DNA of 64,000 bases from Norana najaformis (lineage: Eukaryota; Annelida; Clitellata; Crassiclitellata; Hormogastridae), in the NCBI GenBank assembly GCA_964023275.1, contig OZ029923.1, forward strand, positions 4,600,229 through 4,664,228. Reading direction: 5' to 3'. Under the pieces are notes generated by a model. The model saw nothing but the letters and a program-made list of their open reading frames with translations. It had not been told where the DNA came from and searched no databases. Shown piece by piece: positions 1-11,600 of the stretch; the stretch's first letter is position 1; the number at the start of each line of letters is the position of its first letter. A program made the position numbers and the translations under genes.

Positions 1-1490
1 TCTCGGGAAAGGCGATTCCAGCTATTAGGTCCAACATAGGCAAAGCTTCTAGACTGAGCTGTAGCAGTGCGCATACGAGGGAGAGTCAGGAGTCCAAGGG
101 CAGCCGACCGGAGAGTGCTACGGCCTGGAACCAAGGAGACCGAAATGCAGAAGTAGATAGGTAATAGGTAGACACTAAACAGACAGCACTTTTCGGAATG
201 TTCTTGTGAGTCTGACTCAAATCACATGACTGTTACTTATAGTCCATGACTTTGTTACTGTTCCATCACTGTCACGATTATCTTCAGAAACTTCGCAGTT
301 GCAAAACCCCTGAAGTAACAAAAGCCCTCAGCTAAGGGCCAGCTTATTCGAACACTAACTCAATTAGCTTACAACTCATTGTCTTAAAACTCAAATATTT
401 CCATAGAAGTAATAAATAAAATAATAAATGAAGTATTGAAGGAACGAACGAATGAAAGAGGAAAGAAAGAAGGAAGGAAGGAACGACTGAACAATATAAA
501 TAAACAAATATCAGACAAATAATTTTTTTCCGTTTTTCTTAGCTTTATTAAACAATACTAAATAAATTAATATAATTACATTTTAAATATTATTATATTA
601 TAAATATTACAAATATTACTTTATTGTCAATTAATTATTAATTATTTCTCAAAGTTGGCTTAGAAATTACATCGCTAGACGAGTAGGGCTTAAAATTCCG
701 AATGAGTCACTTGACGAATTAACTGCCCTTTGATATGCCGACGTTTCAAAGAAACATCAAAGGAATTGCCCGCCATCTGGATTCAGGATGTCCGCAAGAA
801 ACCTTGACTGCGTGCAACATAGATAACCCCTCTACTGGCCGTTGAAATTTACGATGAGTTTCTTGCAATATGGTTTTAAATGAGTATTTCCACTGGGGTT
901 TTAACGAGCTGCTTGAAATGGGGTTTTAATTTCGATAGCGTCGGTAAGTGTGCGCACTTTATGCCAGTTTAACGTCACCGTATATATATAGCTGGTCGGT
1001 TTACAGCTGAGGGACCTACTATATGGGCCTACTTGATGCGTTAATTATTATGTCTTTGTTGGTCTTCGCAACAGCCCTCTTCATAGAAGATAGAACTAGG
1101 TTTAGTTTATTTGCGGACTTCTGACTCGAAGTAGCGCAGTTATATATGCGTCATAAAGACTTTACTATGCTCATTAGATTATATATTTATCGAGAGTGAC
1201 GAATGGTCACTTCCGCGTTCGTGCCTATTGTTTGTGGTGCATCGGTTGGGAAAGGTGTTCAAGAGGATCGCAACAAATGGCAATCTTCGAAAAGCTTTGA
1301 AGTATTGCGATGTGAAAACCCCTTCGTTTACTTCGGCTAAATCGGGTCACGTTACAATCAGATCAGAAAGCAATGATTGCTCCGCTGTGATTGGCTGACT
1401 TCACAAGAAATGACTGCTGCTTGAGTGAAGCGTGACTAAGATTATTGTCGTAAAAACGAATTCAATTTACTATCAGTAAAGCCAATAAAA
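1..1490. other. AT-rich intergenic stretch, no gene seen
   Basis: I see no convincing exon, tRNA or transposon end here. There is a short purine-rich GAAG/GAAC tract near 436-485 and AT-rich sequence at 520-650. It may contain upstream exons or promoter sequence of the plus-strand bZIP gene, but nothing in the sequence identifies them. Confidence 0.5.
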
Positions 1491-1497
1491 AGGCACA

Positions 1498-1742
1498 CGG
1501 CGTGGACACTCCTCTTGCACAAATCCTATCCTGATTCTTCCTCTTCCCCTTATCTCACTTTCCGATTCAATTCCAAACACCATCACCACAGCCATCTGCT
1601 TGCCTGCCTGCCTGCCTGACTCTTGGATCTTGACCTGGAAACGAATCTTTCCTGCCATCGATTTTGTTTTGACTGAACGCCGATGAATAAACAGGTCTCC
1701 CTACTTAGCTTTCGTTGGGCGCTGTAGAAATCTCGAGCTTAC
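1498..1742 (+). mobile_element. LINE 3' end, GATTAC-tail family (copy 1)
   Basis: Truncated copy of the commonest repeat in the window (about ten copies; also near 2312, 12339, 15531, 18854, 33649, 42308, 48985, 51283 and 58236). The shared body carries a TCCTATCCTGA block, a CTTCTTCCTCTTATCTC block, TTTTGTTTTGACTGA and TTCGTTGGGCGCTGTAGAAA just before the 3' end. In the fullest copies the start reads FHSNLKTFLFHRSYPDTP, like the C-terminal end of L2/CR1-type reverse transcriptase ORFs, so this is a 5'-truncated LINE or a SINE borrowing its 3' end. Confidence 0.7.
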
Positions 1743-2072
1743 TATAGTTTTGCTTTGATGTAACGTGTCGTTATGTTAAACTATGTTATCTAATGTAACC
1801 TTTAATGTTACCTTACGTCGTGGAATGGAATCGAATGTAATTGTAGCACAATTCAAAGTTTTAGTCAGCAAAACAAAGAACTGCTTCTACGCTTTAGACA
1901 TTCATATAGCGCATTTTTGGACCTTTCAAGCTAATGACTTAGCATTGACATTGAAAATGTGACAGCCTATGTATACCAAAAATTTTCATCTCTTAGTATA
2001 GGCCTACTGCTGAGAGCAGTACGCGCATAGTGGCGTTATACAGATTTATAGTTTAAAAAATGTCTGTTTCAG

Positions 2073-2252
2073 TGTAACAGCCACGGAAGCGGAGGAGGAG
2101 TAGGAAAAAGAAGAGGAGGAGGCGGAGGAAAAGAAGAAGGAGTTGGGGGCTCGTCCGATATGGAAAGATTGGTTCGTCGACGCGAGCAGAACCGAAGGGC
2201 GGCCGTCAACTGCCGAAGGAGAAAGAAGGAGAGAGCGACGAACTCACTTCTG
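2073..2252 (+). CDS. Internal exon of a bZIP transcription factor (basic region)
   Basis: A 60-codon exon, open in phase 0 at both ends, with a good acceptor (TGTCTGTTTCAG before 2073) and a consensus donor (CTG/GTAAGT at 2253). It encodes a Gly/Lys/Arg/Glu-rich linker (residues 1-29), then MERLV and the motif RREQNRRAAVNCRRRKKER. This has the bZIP DNA-contact signature N-x7-R and resembles the NR.AA..CRR.KKE pattern of CREB/ATF, Fos and BATF basic regions. The exon ends at NSLL, so the leucine zipper must lie on a later exon. The first heptad leucine is not in the usual register (Ser where CREB has Leu). I could not place the zipper exon; a 23-nt candidate is at 5511. Expected role: sequence-specific nuclear transcription factor acting as a dimer. 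The purine-rich first half could be chance, but motif plus both splice sites is hard to get by accident. Confidence 0.62.
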
Positions 2253-2311
2253 GTAAGTTTGCAACAGATCACCCGTTTCTTTATTAGCAAAACACTACGC
2301 GGCGCCACAGT

Positions 2312-2453
2312 CGTAATCGTAATTGTAAACTGAATTTCTACAACGCCCAACGAAAGCTAAGTGGTGGGAAGCAGCTTATTTACAGGCGCTCAGTGAAAAC
2401 AAAATTGATAGGCAAGAAGGGTTCGGTTCCAGGTCAAGGTCCAAGTTCAGGCA

Positions 2454-2531
<78 letters not shown>

Positions 2532-2592
2532 CGGCTACAACGGGTGGTCTTTGGAATCGGATCTGTGGTATAGATAAGGGAAAGAAGAAGAA
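2312..2592 (-). mobile_element. LINE 3' end, GATTAC-tail family (copy 2) with (AGGC)n expansion
   Basis: Reverse-oriented copy of the family at 1498. The tail (CGTAATCGTAATTG on the plus strand) is at 2312, followed by ACGCCCAACGAAAGCTAAG and the inverted TTTTGTTTTGACTGA block. The CAGGCAGG segment common to the family has expanded here into about 85 bp of (AGGC)n at 2446-2531, a microsatellite born inside a retroposon. It lies about 60 bp after the bZIP exon's donor. Confidence 0.7.
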
Positions 2593-2689
2593 AATGGACT
2601 ATAGCTTTTCCTCGTGGGTCCAGTACCTAGAAACCCCTAACGAGTCTGGAAAGTATCCTTGTAAGCTGCCCCATCGGGGTCGGGGGCGG

Positions 2690-2965
2690 GGCTTCGGAAA
2701 ATATAAAGTATCCCATATCCCACAAGTGAGACGTAGGGCAGGCGCTCATTTCTTCATTTCTTAGGCCCTTGAGCCGGCACTGGATGAATCCCAAGGTCCT
2801 GGACACGGGGTCAACGCATTGCGGAACTTGCCGTTTACTTCCAGCTTATGCCGGTGCCAAATTCTACTGCTAGGTGACAGAGGCACGGTGCGCGCAAACG
2901 ACTTGCACAGGGTCGTTACACGGAGTCGAACCCGTAACCGCATGATCATTGACTAAACGCGTTAC
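2690..2965 (-). mobile_element. tRNA-derived SINE, family A (copy 1)
   Basis: On the minus strand the copy starts with a tRNA-like head whose B-box reads GGGTTCGACTCC (about 2920-2935). It continues with the body shared with copies at 33180, 41703 and 55797 (CACCGTGCCTCTGTCAC, GGACCTTGGGATTCATCC, CTACGTCTCACTTGTGGGAT). The ATATAAA near 2700 is where the 3' tail should begin. Nearby ORFs are by-products of this repeat. Confidence 0.75.
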
Positions 2966-3061
2966 CGATAGAACTAAGTGCAGCAAAAAGATTCGTTATT
3001 GTATGATAATTGTATCCCTCGACAGTGCATTCAAAAGTCACTGATCGATAGAAGGGTCATA

Positions 3062-3440
3062 TCAATCAATCAATCAATCAATTTTTATTGTCACCAATAA
3101 CAACAATCAAACTTAATGATAAGAGTACACACATTCTCGAATACAGGAAGCAAGCGGCAACTCCGCAGGGTTAAAATCCTCCTAAATGAAGACACCTATG
3201 ATATGATACAAGATATAATGGTGAATGAGTAATCAATTACCAGTTACAAGAATCAAACAATCGAACAAAAAAATAATGACAAACAGATTAATTAACTTTG
3301 ATTAGTATATATTGTGTTCACATAAACACGCACGTGCTTCTTAAATATCCTTAAATTGGACAGATTACGAATATCCAGAGGCAGTCTATTCCAGTAAGAA
3401 GGGCCGATATATTTAATAGAAAAGATCTTATACAAAACAT
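3062..3440 (-). mobile_element. LINE fragment: ORF2 C-terminus, 3' UTR and (TGAT)n tail
   Basis: On the minus strand, 3420-3295 reads FSIKYIGPSYWNRLPLD then IRNLSNLRIFKKH and stops. This is the usual C-terminal end of jockey/CR1/L2-type LINE ORF2 proteins (xxxGPxxWNxLPxxIR...FKxxL). About 200 bp of 3' UTR follows, then (TGAT)n, seen as ATCAATCAATCAATC at 3062-3083. It is 5'-truncated, as most LINE copies are. Confidence 0.65.
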
Positions 3441-3789
3441 CTCATCGGAAGTAGACAACCCTCGAGTGATGGTTGTGACGTCAGAGTGTCCTGACCCCCA
3501 GCAAACCCCCGGCTAACTACGCATTTGAATTATACAGGCAAAGAAATAGAGTACTTAACTTTTTTGCCTACCCTATCGAAACTTGTCAAGCCGTTGCCAG
3601 AAATAACCATAATTGCTTTATCCGCAGTAGGCGTTTAACTGTTATTGCCGAGGCGCCAGCAAATTGCCAAATTACTCACTTTTAAAAAAGCCAGAGTGCT
3701 GGTCAAATTGAAACAGCGCCATTCGGTGCATTATGCAAATACAGACAGGTTATAATTGCAACAATAAAAGGGGAAAGAGCTTAGCAGAT

Positions 3790-4053
3790 TACTGCAGATG
3801 GAAGGAAAGAAAGAAAGAATGAATGAATGAATGAAGGAAGGAAGCAAGGAAGGAAGCAAGGAAGGAAGCAAGGAAGGAAGGTAGGAAGGAAGCTAGAAAG
3901 GAAGGAAGGAAGGAACGAAGATGGAAGGAAGGAAGGAAGGAAGGAAGGAAGGAAGGAAGGAAGGAAGGAAGGAAGGAAGGAAGGAAGGAAGGAAGGAAGG
4001 AAGGAAGGAAGGAAGGAAGGAAGGAAGGAAGGAAGGAAGGAAGGAAGGAAGGA
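3790..4053. repeat. (GGAA)n microsatellite
   Basis: About 260 bp of AAGG/GGAA repeats, impure at the left (GCAAGGAA variants) and pure from about 3925. The Phe-Leu-Pro-Ser and Lys-Glu-Gly-Arg ORFs on the two strands are translation of the repeat. Confidence 0.95.
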
Positions 4054-4205
4054 GGTCTTGATAACGCATTGATATACAGTATTATTCCACGTGATCGCTT
4101 TGACAGGAATACCAGAAATTCCAGTGTTCGAATACAGAACTGAGGAACAACATTCGTCATCTGACAGAAACGCGTAAATGCCTGCTGCAGCAGCTGACAT
4201 CCCTA

Positions 4206-4490
4206 TGCCAACCTTGCGCCAACCTCGTAACACCACTGCCAACACCTGACACTCAAGATTGTGAAGACTAACACCGCATCTACCACCTACTGACAATTGC
4301 CAAGTCGGCCATGTCGAGGATACTGACACCACATCTATCACCTACTGACAATTGTCAAGTCGGCCATGTCGAGAATACTGACACCACATCTATCACCTAC
4401 TGACAATTGCCAAGTCGGGCATTTCGAGAATACTGACACCACATCTACCACCTACTGACAATTGCCAAGTCGGGCATGTCGAGAATGTTG
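4206..4490. repeat. 55-bp tandem repeat, about 4 copies
   Basis: Each unit contains CACCTACTGACAATTGCCAA, GTCGGCCATGTCGAG and AATACTGACACCACATCT. Units differ at a few positions (GTCAAG/GCCAAG, GGCCATG/GGGCATG). No coding potential is seen. Confidence 0.85.
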
Positions 4491-5500
4491 AGCATATTTC
4501 GCCAACCGATTCATGAGTATGCCAAAAAGACGAAAACCGTACCAGTCATTTGATAAATAGGTCATGACATGCCCCAGTTTTACAGCTGACCATATGTGGT
4601 GAATTTTTCAACTAGTTTGTTTAATTTCCACTTAGATCTCATTACTATTAAATGACTTATATTTCTAAGCAAGCATATCGATTCTCTTTTTCTCGATTTT
4701 CGCCTGTTGTAATTAAGGATTTTCTGCTGAAGTAACCAAGAAGCATGATTAGCGGCCTATTTTATATTATGGTGGCCGATTAGTTGGGTAGTCATCTAGT
4801 ACATAGGGTGGACATACTGGTTATACTTTAATCATTTATTCCAATTGTATCGGTTTTTGGGTAATTTGTTTAGCTTAATAAGTTTACACGGCATTATTTA
4901 TTCCAACGTTTTTCAACTTGTCGATTTTTCTACAACATGGATATATTTCTATACGGAGTGGATTTTCGAGTTGTCTCTGTTGTTGTTTAGCTGTGATAGT
5001 TTGACGCGAGATGTCGCAAGCCCTCCTACCTCTCTGTAGTAATGGACATTTTAAAGAGATATCTGTGAATTCTGTTGATCTGCTGGTTGCGAACAGCGAA
5101 CTGATTTCGAGTTATAAAGTTTGTTAGCATAAAATGTTATCATTCGGTCTGTTAAGTCGTTTCTGATGTATAGTTATGGCTGTTCTAAGTAGTGGTTGGA
5201 CATATTGCACTGTGCAGCAAAGGGCGTTGCGATAAGTTTACAAACGGGTCTTTCTAAACATCGTAGAATCAAAATGTACAAAAGTGTCGAGGTATTGATT
5301 GCAGTCTAACACAATTTCGTTCCAATATGCGTTAAAATTCGATTGATTTCAGGAGAAATCTATTTAATTCAGCCAACGGGAATTGTAAAAGGACATTTTT
5401 TCTAATATGCCCAGCTACTAAGAATCAATGTCTCAGGTTCTAGCAGTCGCTGTGAACATATGCACTGTTTAATCAATTATCGATCTTTATCTGATCATTA
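4491..5500. other. AT-rich stretch without recognised gene
   Basis: I found no exon with flanking splice sites and no repeat copy. It probably belongs to introns or intergenic DNA downstream of the bZIP exon. Confidence 0.45.
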
Positions 5501-5510
5501 CCTGCAGGAA

Positions 5511-5533
5511 AGATACAAGAGCTATGTAAGGTA
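5511..5533 (+). CDS. Very weak candidate 23-nt microexon of the bZIP gene
   Basis: After ATTACCTGCAG the sequence reads ERYKSYV in phase 0 and meets a GTAAG donor. It would extend the bZIP exon NSLL to NSLLERYKSYV. The exon is tiny and the register gives no clear leucine heptad, so this is a prompt for an RNA check rather than a call. Confidence 0.12.
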
Positions 5534-5573
5534 AGGTAAGGTAAGGTAAGGTAAGGTAAGGCAAGGTAAGGTA
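5526..5573. repeat. (GTAAG)n pentanucleotide array
   Basis: About nine copies of GGTAA, one with GCAAG. Each copy matches the 5' splice-donor consensus G/GTAAG on the plus strand. Confidence 0.9.
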
Positions 5574-5575
5574 AT

Positions 5576-7010
5576 TGCCAATTTGTTACCAACTTCTCAG
5601 AGACTTGCAGTTTGAATTTAAGTTTTTGTTTAGTTTCTGATTGCATGGAATGAAACAAACACAACTAAATTGAGAAAATAGTTTAATCTGTACGAAAATA
5701 ATAAATATAATCCAGTTTGTAGAAAACGACAAGAATACGAATTCTAAGCACGAAACAAAATAGATGCAGACACACAAACAAACACTGAAATAAGTCGATA
5801 ATTAAGAAACAATAACTAATTAATTAATTAAATAATTAAGGAATAAAAACTAACTTATTAAACGAACCACAAAACATTGATCAACTCGCAAAAGCATTAA
5901 CATAAACTTTGGCAGACCTGTGTAGCTATAATCAAATCTCCAATGTTGAAACTGTTGTGTTAAATAAGACTTTCAAAATTGGCCTCCTAAAAGATAGTTC
6001 CAAAAATTCTTTCGTGGCAAGACAGAAACAATATATAATTGAGTGAAATATAAAGAAGAAATCCTGGATTTGCGCTACATAAGCCAAGAATTACACCACA
6101 TAAACAAGAATTAAATTACATAAACTACGTACAAGAACAAATAGTTAATATAGCACCCGTTTGTATACGAAGTAACAAAAGACCCGCGTAATTTAGAAAA
6201 ATAATCGAAGGAAAATAATTAGCTAAAAAAGTTTCATAATTGCTAAGAAAGTTTCTAAATTTTACCGAAAATAGGAATTTGGAAGCCTTTTCATCTATTT
6301 AGAAGTTTCTTCAAAGAATTATTAATATCTCAACCGCTAAGAAAACTTCAAAGGGTTCACGAACTTACAAGCTTTTTTCTTGTGAAACAGACACATTTTC
6401 ATAGAATCTAGGAATTCAAAAGCCTTCTTAGCAACTCGGAAACTTCTTCGCTTGGTAGTACTTTCTCGCACAAGACTTAGCGAACAACAACTACTATAAT
6501 TCAATCATCTATTTACCGCTTCAGTTGATAATGAATTTCTACTATAAAGCTCACTAAAACACTTTAAACAAATCTATAACAACGAAACGATTAAATGCAC
6601 AAATTATTCGTAACGACACACTGAGATTTCTCTAGTCCAAAATAAGCCCAGATGAAGCCCAACACCTCGCCTATCCAAAAAAAAAATAGCAGAAAAGCTC
6701 CTAAAAGTGGAGAAACCTAGACTGATGAACGCATAGACAAGGAAAATAAATATACCTGAAAATCTTTACAAATACATCAACACCTAATTTTATTCAACGA
6801 AGATAAAATATGCCTACGTAACACGCTTTTGTAAAAAATATTCGATAGAAACTCAGGCATCAAACGCAGAAGCACAGAACTACTCATAAAATGCTGAAAA
6901 ATTAGCGAAGGCAACATTTTTGTCAATGTAGTACTTCATTTATAAAGCGCAGGTGTAAATGCTCCAGGTTACATCGAGTATTCGTACGTAATTCCAAGAG
7001 ACAGCAAAAT
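5576..7010. other. AT-rich intergenic/intronic stretch
   Basis: Lysine/Asn-rich AT-rich sequence with a short TTAA repeat at 5818-5833. I see no exon, RNA gene or transposon end. Confidence 0.5.
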
Positions 7011-7140
7011 GAGTTTGATTCTCTGTATATTTGTTAATTAACAACTTCTATCGCGCCGGTGTCCAATACACGAGGATTATCCGCGTAGTCAATACCCTAG
7101 AGGCGTATCTCTGAAATGGCTGTTTCTTGCTAATAATATC

Positions 7141-7290
7141 TGCGACTGTACATAGTACACGGGGACCTTAAATCGCGTGGCGCCCATTCAAACTTGCAAG
7201 TGTGGTCAAGGATCTCACCCGAAAAATTCATTGAAAAATTAGCAGGGTCGAGACCATACGGTCGCTATAGAAACCCGAGTAAATTTGAAT
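7141..7290 (+). mobile_element. Dispersed retroposon family D (copy 1)
   Basis: Shared with 20103 and 50700. Common blocks are CACGGGGACCTTAAAT, GGCGCCCATTCAAAC, AAGGATCTCACCCG and CCATACGGTCGCTATAGAAA. The last is the 3' end and is followed by an AT-rich tail, so this family ends like the LINE families here. Confidence 0.7.
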
Positions 7291-7629
7291 TTAAATAGCA
7301 CACGATTGGCTTCTTATTCTGGTTTTGCTCCACATCGATCTGACAGCGAAATTGCTCCAACACTTCATGACTTAATCCTGCTGGATGTCTTTCAACTGCC
7401 TCATCTATTCGACACGATTTATACCTGAAGCTGATAAAATGTACATCGCACTGCATTTCATTGCAGTGTACGCTAAGTCACTTACAATACATTACCCAAA
7501 GTTACATTACATGATCTCAACTACATTACAGACACAATCAGTGCAAATTATTGGCTCAACAGTGGCTCACTCCCAACCGGAACTCCACCCAAAGCTTTGC
7601 CTCAAAAGTACAGACTTGTGGCCTGCATG

Positions 7630-7800
7630 CCTTCACTCCATTCATCACATTCATTCGAGTTAGGCCTACATTCCTCCACTCCATACACTCATGCTAGGCT
7701 TACATTTCACCACCCAATCCACCACATACACTCATGCTCGGCCTACATTCCTCCACTCCATACACTCGTGCTAGGCCAAGGCTCCATTACCTCTTCCTAA
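7630..7800. repeat. Degenerate ~55-bp tandem repeat, about 3 copies
   Basis: Repeats of TCCACTCCATACACTC, ATGCTAGGC and CTACATTCCTCCACTC with indels. Short ORFs across it (CATTCATTCG/His-Ser rich) are not taken as genes. Confidence 0.7.
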
Positions 7801-8117
7801 CGAAGCTGAAGACTGCATCGCGACGATTTTGACTGTGCGAGTCATTCCCTGAGTTTTTGAGGGGGGGGGGGGAAATTGGGCGATTGAGGTGACATTTTAA
7901 CTGAGTCAGTCTCAATCGAGGCCTGAAATTCGAGTTCAGGAGAAACACTAGGCTTTCAATTCAACTCTTAGTGCAGACTTAATGCATGATTGTATGTACT
8001 GTTGAAGTTCCTAGCATACATGTATTGCAGGGACTTAGTCATTTTTATTCATTCAGTCTCATCACCGTGATAGGCGTCTAGGAAATCTAACAGCTTAAAA
8101 CTCGAACCATAAATTTG

Positions 8118-8351
8118 TCTAATATTCAGACAGGGTTTGGCCAAGTTCACCACGAATTTCTTTCGCGCATACAGGGCAAGACTGGTGGAGACAGGAAGAG
8201 GTACTCTCTCCACCCCACCGAGGATACATTTCCATCAAATTTCGCTTCTGCCCACCGTTCTTTCCCAGATCTACCAACCACAAAACTAATTTGCTTCCTG
8301 TTGGTTTCCCGATCAGTTGACCGAAAGACAGAGAGCCCGACCGACTGACTG
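8118..8351 (+). CDS. Possible terminal exon, unrecognised
   Basis: Opens in phase 0 after an AG (TCTAATATTCAG) and runs 70-odd codons to TGA. It starts TGFGQVHHEFLSRIQG and is somewhat GC-richer than its surroundings. I do not recognise a domain. It could be the last exon of the plus-strand bZIP gene, whose exon at 2073-2252 also ends in phase 0, or chance. Only transcript data would decide. Confidence 0.15.
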
Positions 8352-8509
8352 ACGCGTTGGTCCGTGAAATGAGAAACTGAAGTGAGTATGTGAATGCACG
8401 CTTGAATGGTCAAGCGCCAATGCGCAGAATGGATCTCTGCTCACTCAAAAAACGTTCAATCGACCTTTGATTCATTAAACAATGAAGTTGTTTGACCTGT
8501 AGGAATTCG

Positions 8510-8634
8510 TCCTGGATTCTCCAATGGGTTACGATTTTGTTTGCGATTTCACTTGAAGCGACCATTGATTGATGCCTTGGGCATTATGATAACGGCGCTA
8601 TAGAAGTCATTAGATTAAATTAGATCTAGTGGGG
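8510..8634 (+). mobile_element. Retroposon 3' end, GATTA-tail family F (copy 1)
   Basis: Shares GACTTGAAGCGACCATCGA..GATGCCTT and GCATTATGATAACGGCGC with copies near 38483, 40095, 46890 and 53555. It ends in CGGCGCTATAGAAGTCATTAGATT and a short GATTA/GATTAAAT tail. It lies only about 40 bp beyond the stop codon of the membrane-protein gene, so it probably falls in or next to that gene's 3' UTR. Confidence 0.75.
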
Positions 8635-8673
8635 TTAATTAAGAGCATAATGACCTATTATCCAAACCCTACA

Positions 8674-11600
8674 TCAAACGACTGATTCAATCTCGAGTAT
8701 CTCAGGCGATTTGAAGACGAAGCCTTCAACCGGAACGATGCTGTAAACCGGAACGGCGTCTGGTCTGTAGGGATCGATCAGGTACTTCACGGTCGACTGG
8801 AGATTCTGCGTGTTGAAGTCCGCAGCGACCATGACGGCTCCAAAGAAGTCCGTGGCCTGGTCGCCGTGACTGGCACTGTTGAAGGCGATCACCTGGTTGT
8901 CCAGCTTGCAAAGCGCGAACGACGTGTTTCCAATCGTAACCAGGACGCCCTTGGTAAACGGACCGTACAATTCACGGTTGATTGCGTCGACGACGCTGTC
9001 GACCGTGTTTCCGGCATCGAAGGTGGACACGAGCGGATGGACTTCGGGCGGGAATAGCTGGACGGACCCGAGAGGAGTGCCGTTAATGTTCGACACGGTG
9101 GTGCTGCCGTCAATGATGCAGTTTTCCGCCATCAGACACCACTGGCGCAGAACCGTCTCGTCGTCCAGGCGTGTCGAAAAGGCGCGCGTGATCACCTGGG
9201 TGAGAAAGGCGGCAGCTGCCAGCTTGTTCGCCAGGGCCACGAGGAAGGTTTCAGCGGCCGCCGTCTGCTGATCGCAGGAGACGGACCAGGTGAACTTCCA
9301 GAGCCGCAGTGTCCTCTGGACGGTCATCTGCGGGAGGTCCATCTCCAGCAGCCCGATCGGGCGGACGTCATAGGTGGTCAGTTCACCCTCGGCCTCGTCC
9401 AGGCACTTGGTCCGGTCCACACGGATGTGTCGATCAAGGATGTCCGGTACGACCTTGGCCCACTTCGAAACGGGGTCTGGTCGAACGGACCGCCGAGCAG
9501 CGTACACCTCGAGCGCTTTTGGGAGGGCACTCCCGACAACAGCGAGCAGCCAGACTGGGGTCTGCGACCCGACGAAGAGACTCATCGCGGAGGTGGCTGC
9601 GAAGAGAAATGATGTGAAGGCGAGGATGAGGAAGAGACGGACGAAGATCCGGCGACTGATACTTGACCAGCCCTGCTTCAGGTCGGCGCAGACGCTGTAG
9701 TAGAGCTCCTTCGACACGAAGGCCGTGTTGTCGGCGTCGATGAACTTGACTGCGCCGAGGTTGTGAGTCTTGAGGACCTGGACGATGCCCTTCTGCCGGA
9801 ACACCTCTCCCTCGATGTCCTCGACGGCCGAGATGCGCGGAGAGTTCTCGTCGATCAGCCGCAGAATCTGACAGTGCTCGGCGTTGATGACGGACAGGTG
9901 GTCGTTCAGGTAGAAAGCGATCACGCCAGCGAAACCCACCCACGGAAGGACGAGGGAGGCGTTGAGAACGGACCCGAGCACGACGAAGAAGACGACGCTC
10001 AGTAGGAACTGGACCATGAGGAAGACTGTCGTGCAGTACCCAGCCAAAATCAGCACGAAGCCGAGCCACACGACTGCCGCAAGGCACCACTTGCAGACCA
10101 GTCGACACGGGGGTCTCTTCAGCGACAACTTTTCAACGGCCTCGTCCTTATCTGGCGCCGTGTTCGTCGCTTCCTTGTCGAAGATCTTTGCGTCGTACAT
10201 GAACGTCGTGAAGCAGATGTTGACGATCGGAACAAGGGACAGGACGGCGATGAGGAACCGTCCCACGCGGCGAATGCCCCACGGGAACCAGGGCACCCGG
10301 AAGAAGTGACGCTTCGTCGGGTATGGACCGTAGGCGAGGTTGAACAGGATGCTCTTGTAGCTCTTCGTCAGTCGCCGGTGCATGACATACGGCTGCTCGA
10401 AGGGTCGCTTGCCTTCGTAGCGAAGCAGGCAGCGCTCCAGAGGGTTGTCCGGCCACGAGAGGATCGTCGTTGTGTAGATGAAGGCGCAGAAGGAGAACAG
10501 AACCCAGGCAATCACGCCCCAGTCTCCAGACGCAGTTAGGATGCTGCCGAGAAGGTTGACATCGAGGGAAATGGGGTCGTAGAGATCGGAGCCCCTCGTG
10601 TGATTCACAAGGTCTCGGTAGAGGGATAACTTCGGACCGTACAGCGCCACGGCCGAGTAGATAGCGATTGGGTAGATGAGGAGAACCCCGATGACCTTGG
10701 TAAAGACGAACCACCAGCGGCGACAAGCCGCTGTGTCGCGGCAGCAGTTCGGCTGATGCGGCCACTCTCCCCACCAGTGGATGCAACACCTGCCCTCGCC
10801 GTACCCGTGGAAGAGAAGCCGGAAGACCGCTACCGGAAGCGAGAACGGCTGCTTGTCGCTCAGGTCGATCAACTGACGCGACGAAATCCGTATGACGTAG
10901 TTCCTCTGCCCGGTTATGCCGTGCTTCAGCGAAGCACGGAAGAATTTCGTCACGCTCGAGAACTTCAGCGTCATCTTGATCCGCAGCAGGATGACCGGAC
11001 TGAAGAGGGTGACGATGCCGGCAAGGACATAGACGGTGTAGAGGAGAGTAGTCATCTCGCGGCCGTTCCCCGTGTAAGTCTCGCAGGCCACGTCCCCTCT
11101 CCGGTACTCGTCGGTCTCGCAGCACCTGTGGACGAGCCGAGACACGCCGCAGTCGGTGTTGTTGATGGCGTAGTGGCAGAGGTAGTCGCGACGATATCGG
11201 ATCTGTTCGACGTTCGTTACGTTGTGTATGAGGACGTTCCTAACGGCTCGCAGACGACACTCGGGCGAGTACATGACGAGGCAGTTGGCGGGTGAAGTGG
11301 ACAGGTTGACGCTCAGCCGGGTCCTGCTCTCGTCGAGGATGTACAGCGACAAGACGTCTCCGTCCAGGGGCAGTCCGAGGATGCGACGCCCGTAGCTCTC
11401 CGAAGCCCATACCCATCTGGAGGCGAGGTAGCTGTTGGACATGTAGGGGTAGGTCTCCATGATAGGGGTCGCATAGTCGACGAAGTTCAACCGGAAGTGG
11501 ACGATTGGGGTTTGCGAGTCAACGACGACGCTGTGGAACGTCGACCGGACCCGACGAAGGTTCTCCACGTGGACGAGACAGTCCGTCGGACAGCCCTGGA

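Noticed and set aside
3781-4341. 186-codon Phe-Leu-Pro-Ser ORF
   Set aside because: Translation of the GGAA microsatellite.
9434-11125. Arg-rich overlapping ORFs of 224 and 325 codons within the membrane-protein gene
   Set aside because: Alternative frames of a GC-rich coding region. They lack membrane or domain logic, while the 1057-codon frame has both.
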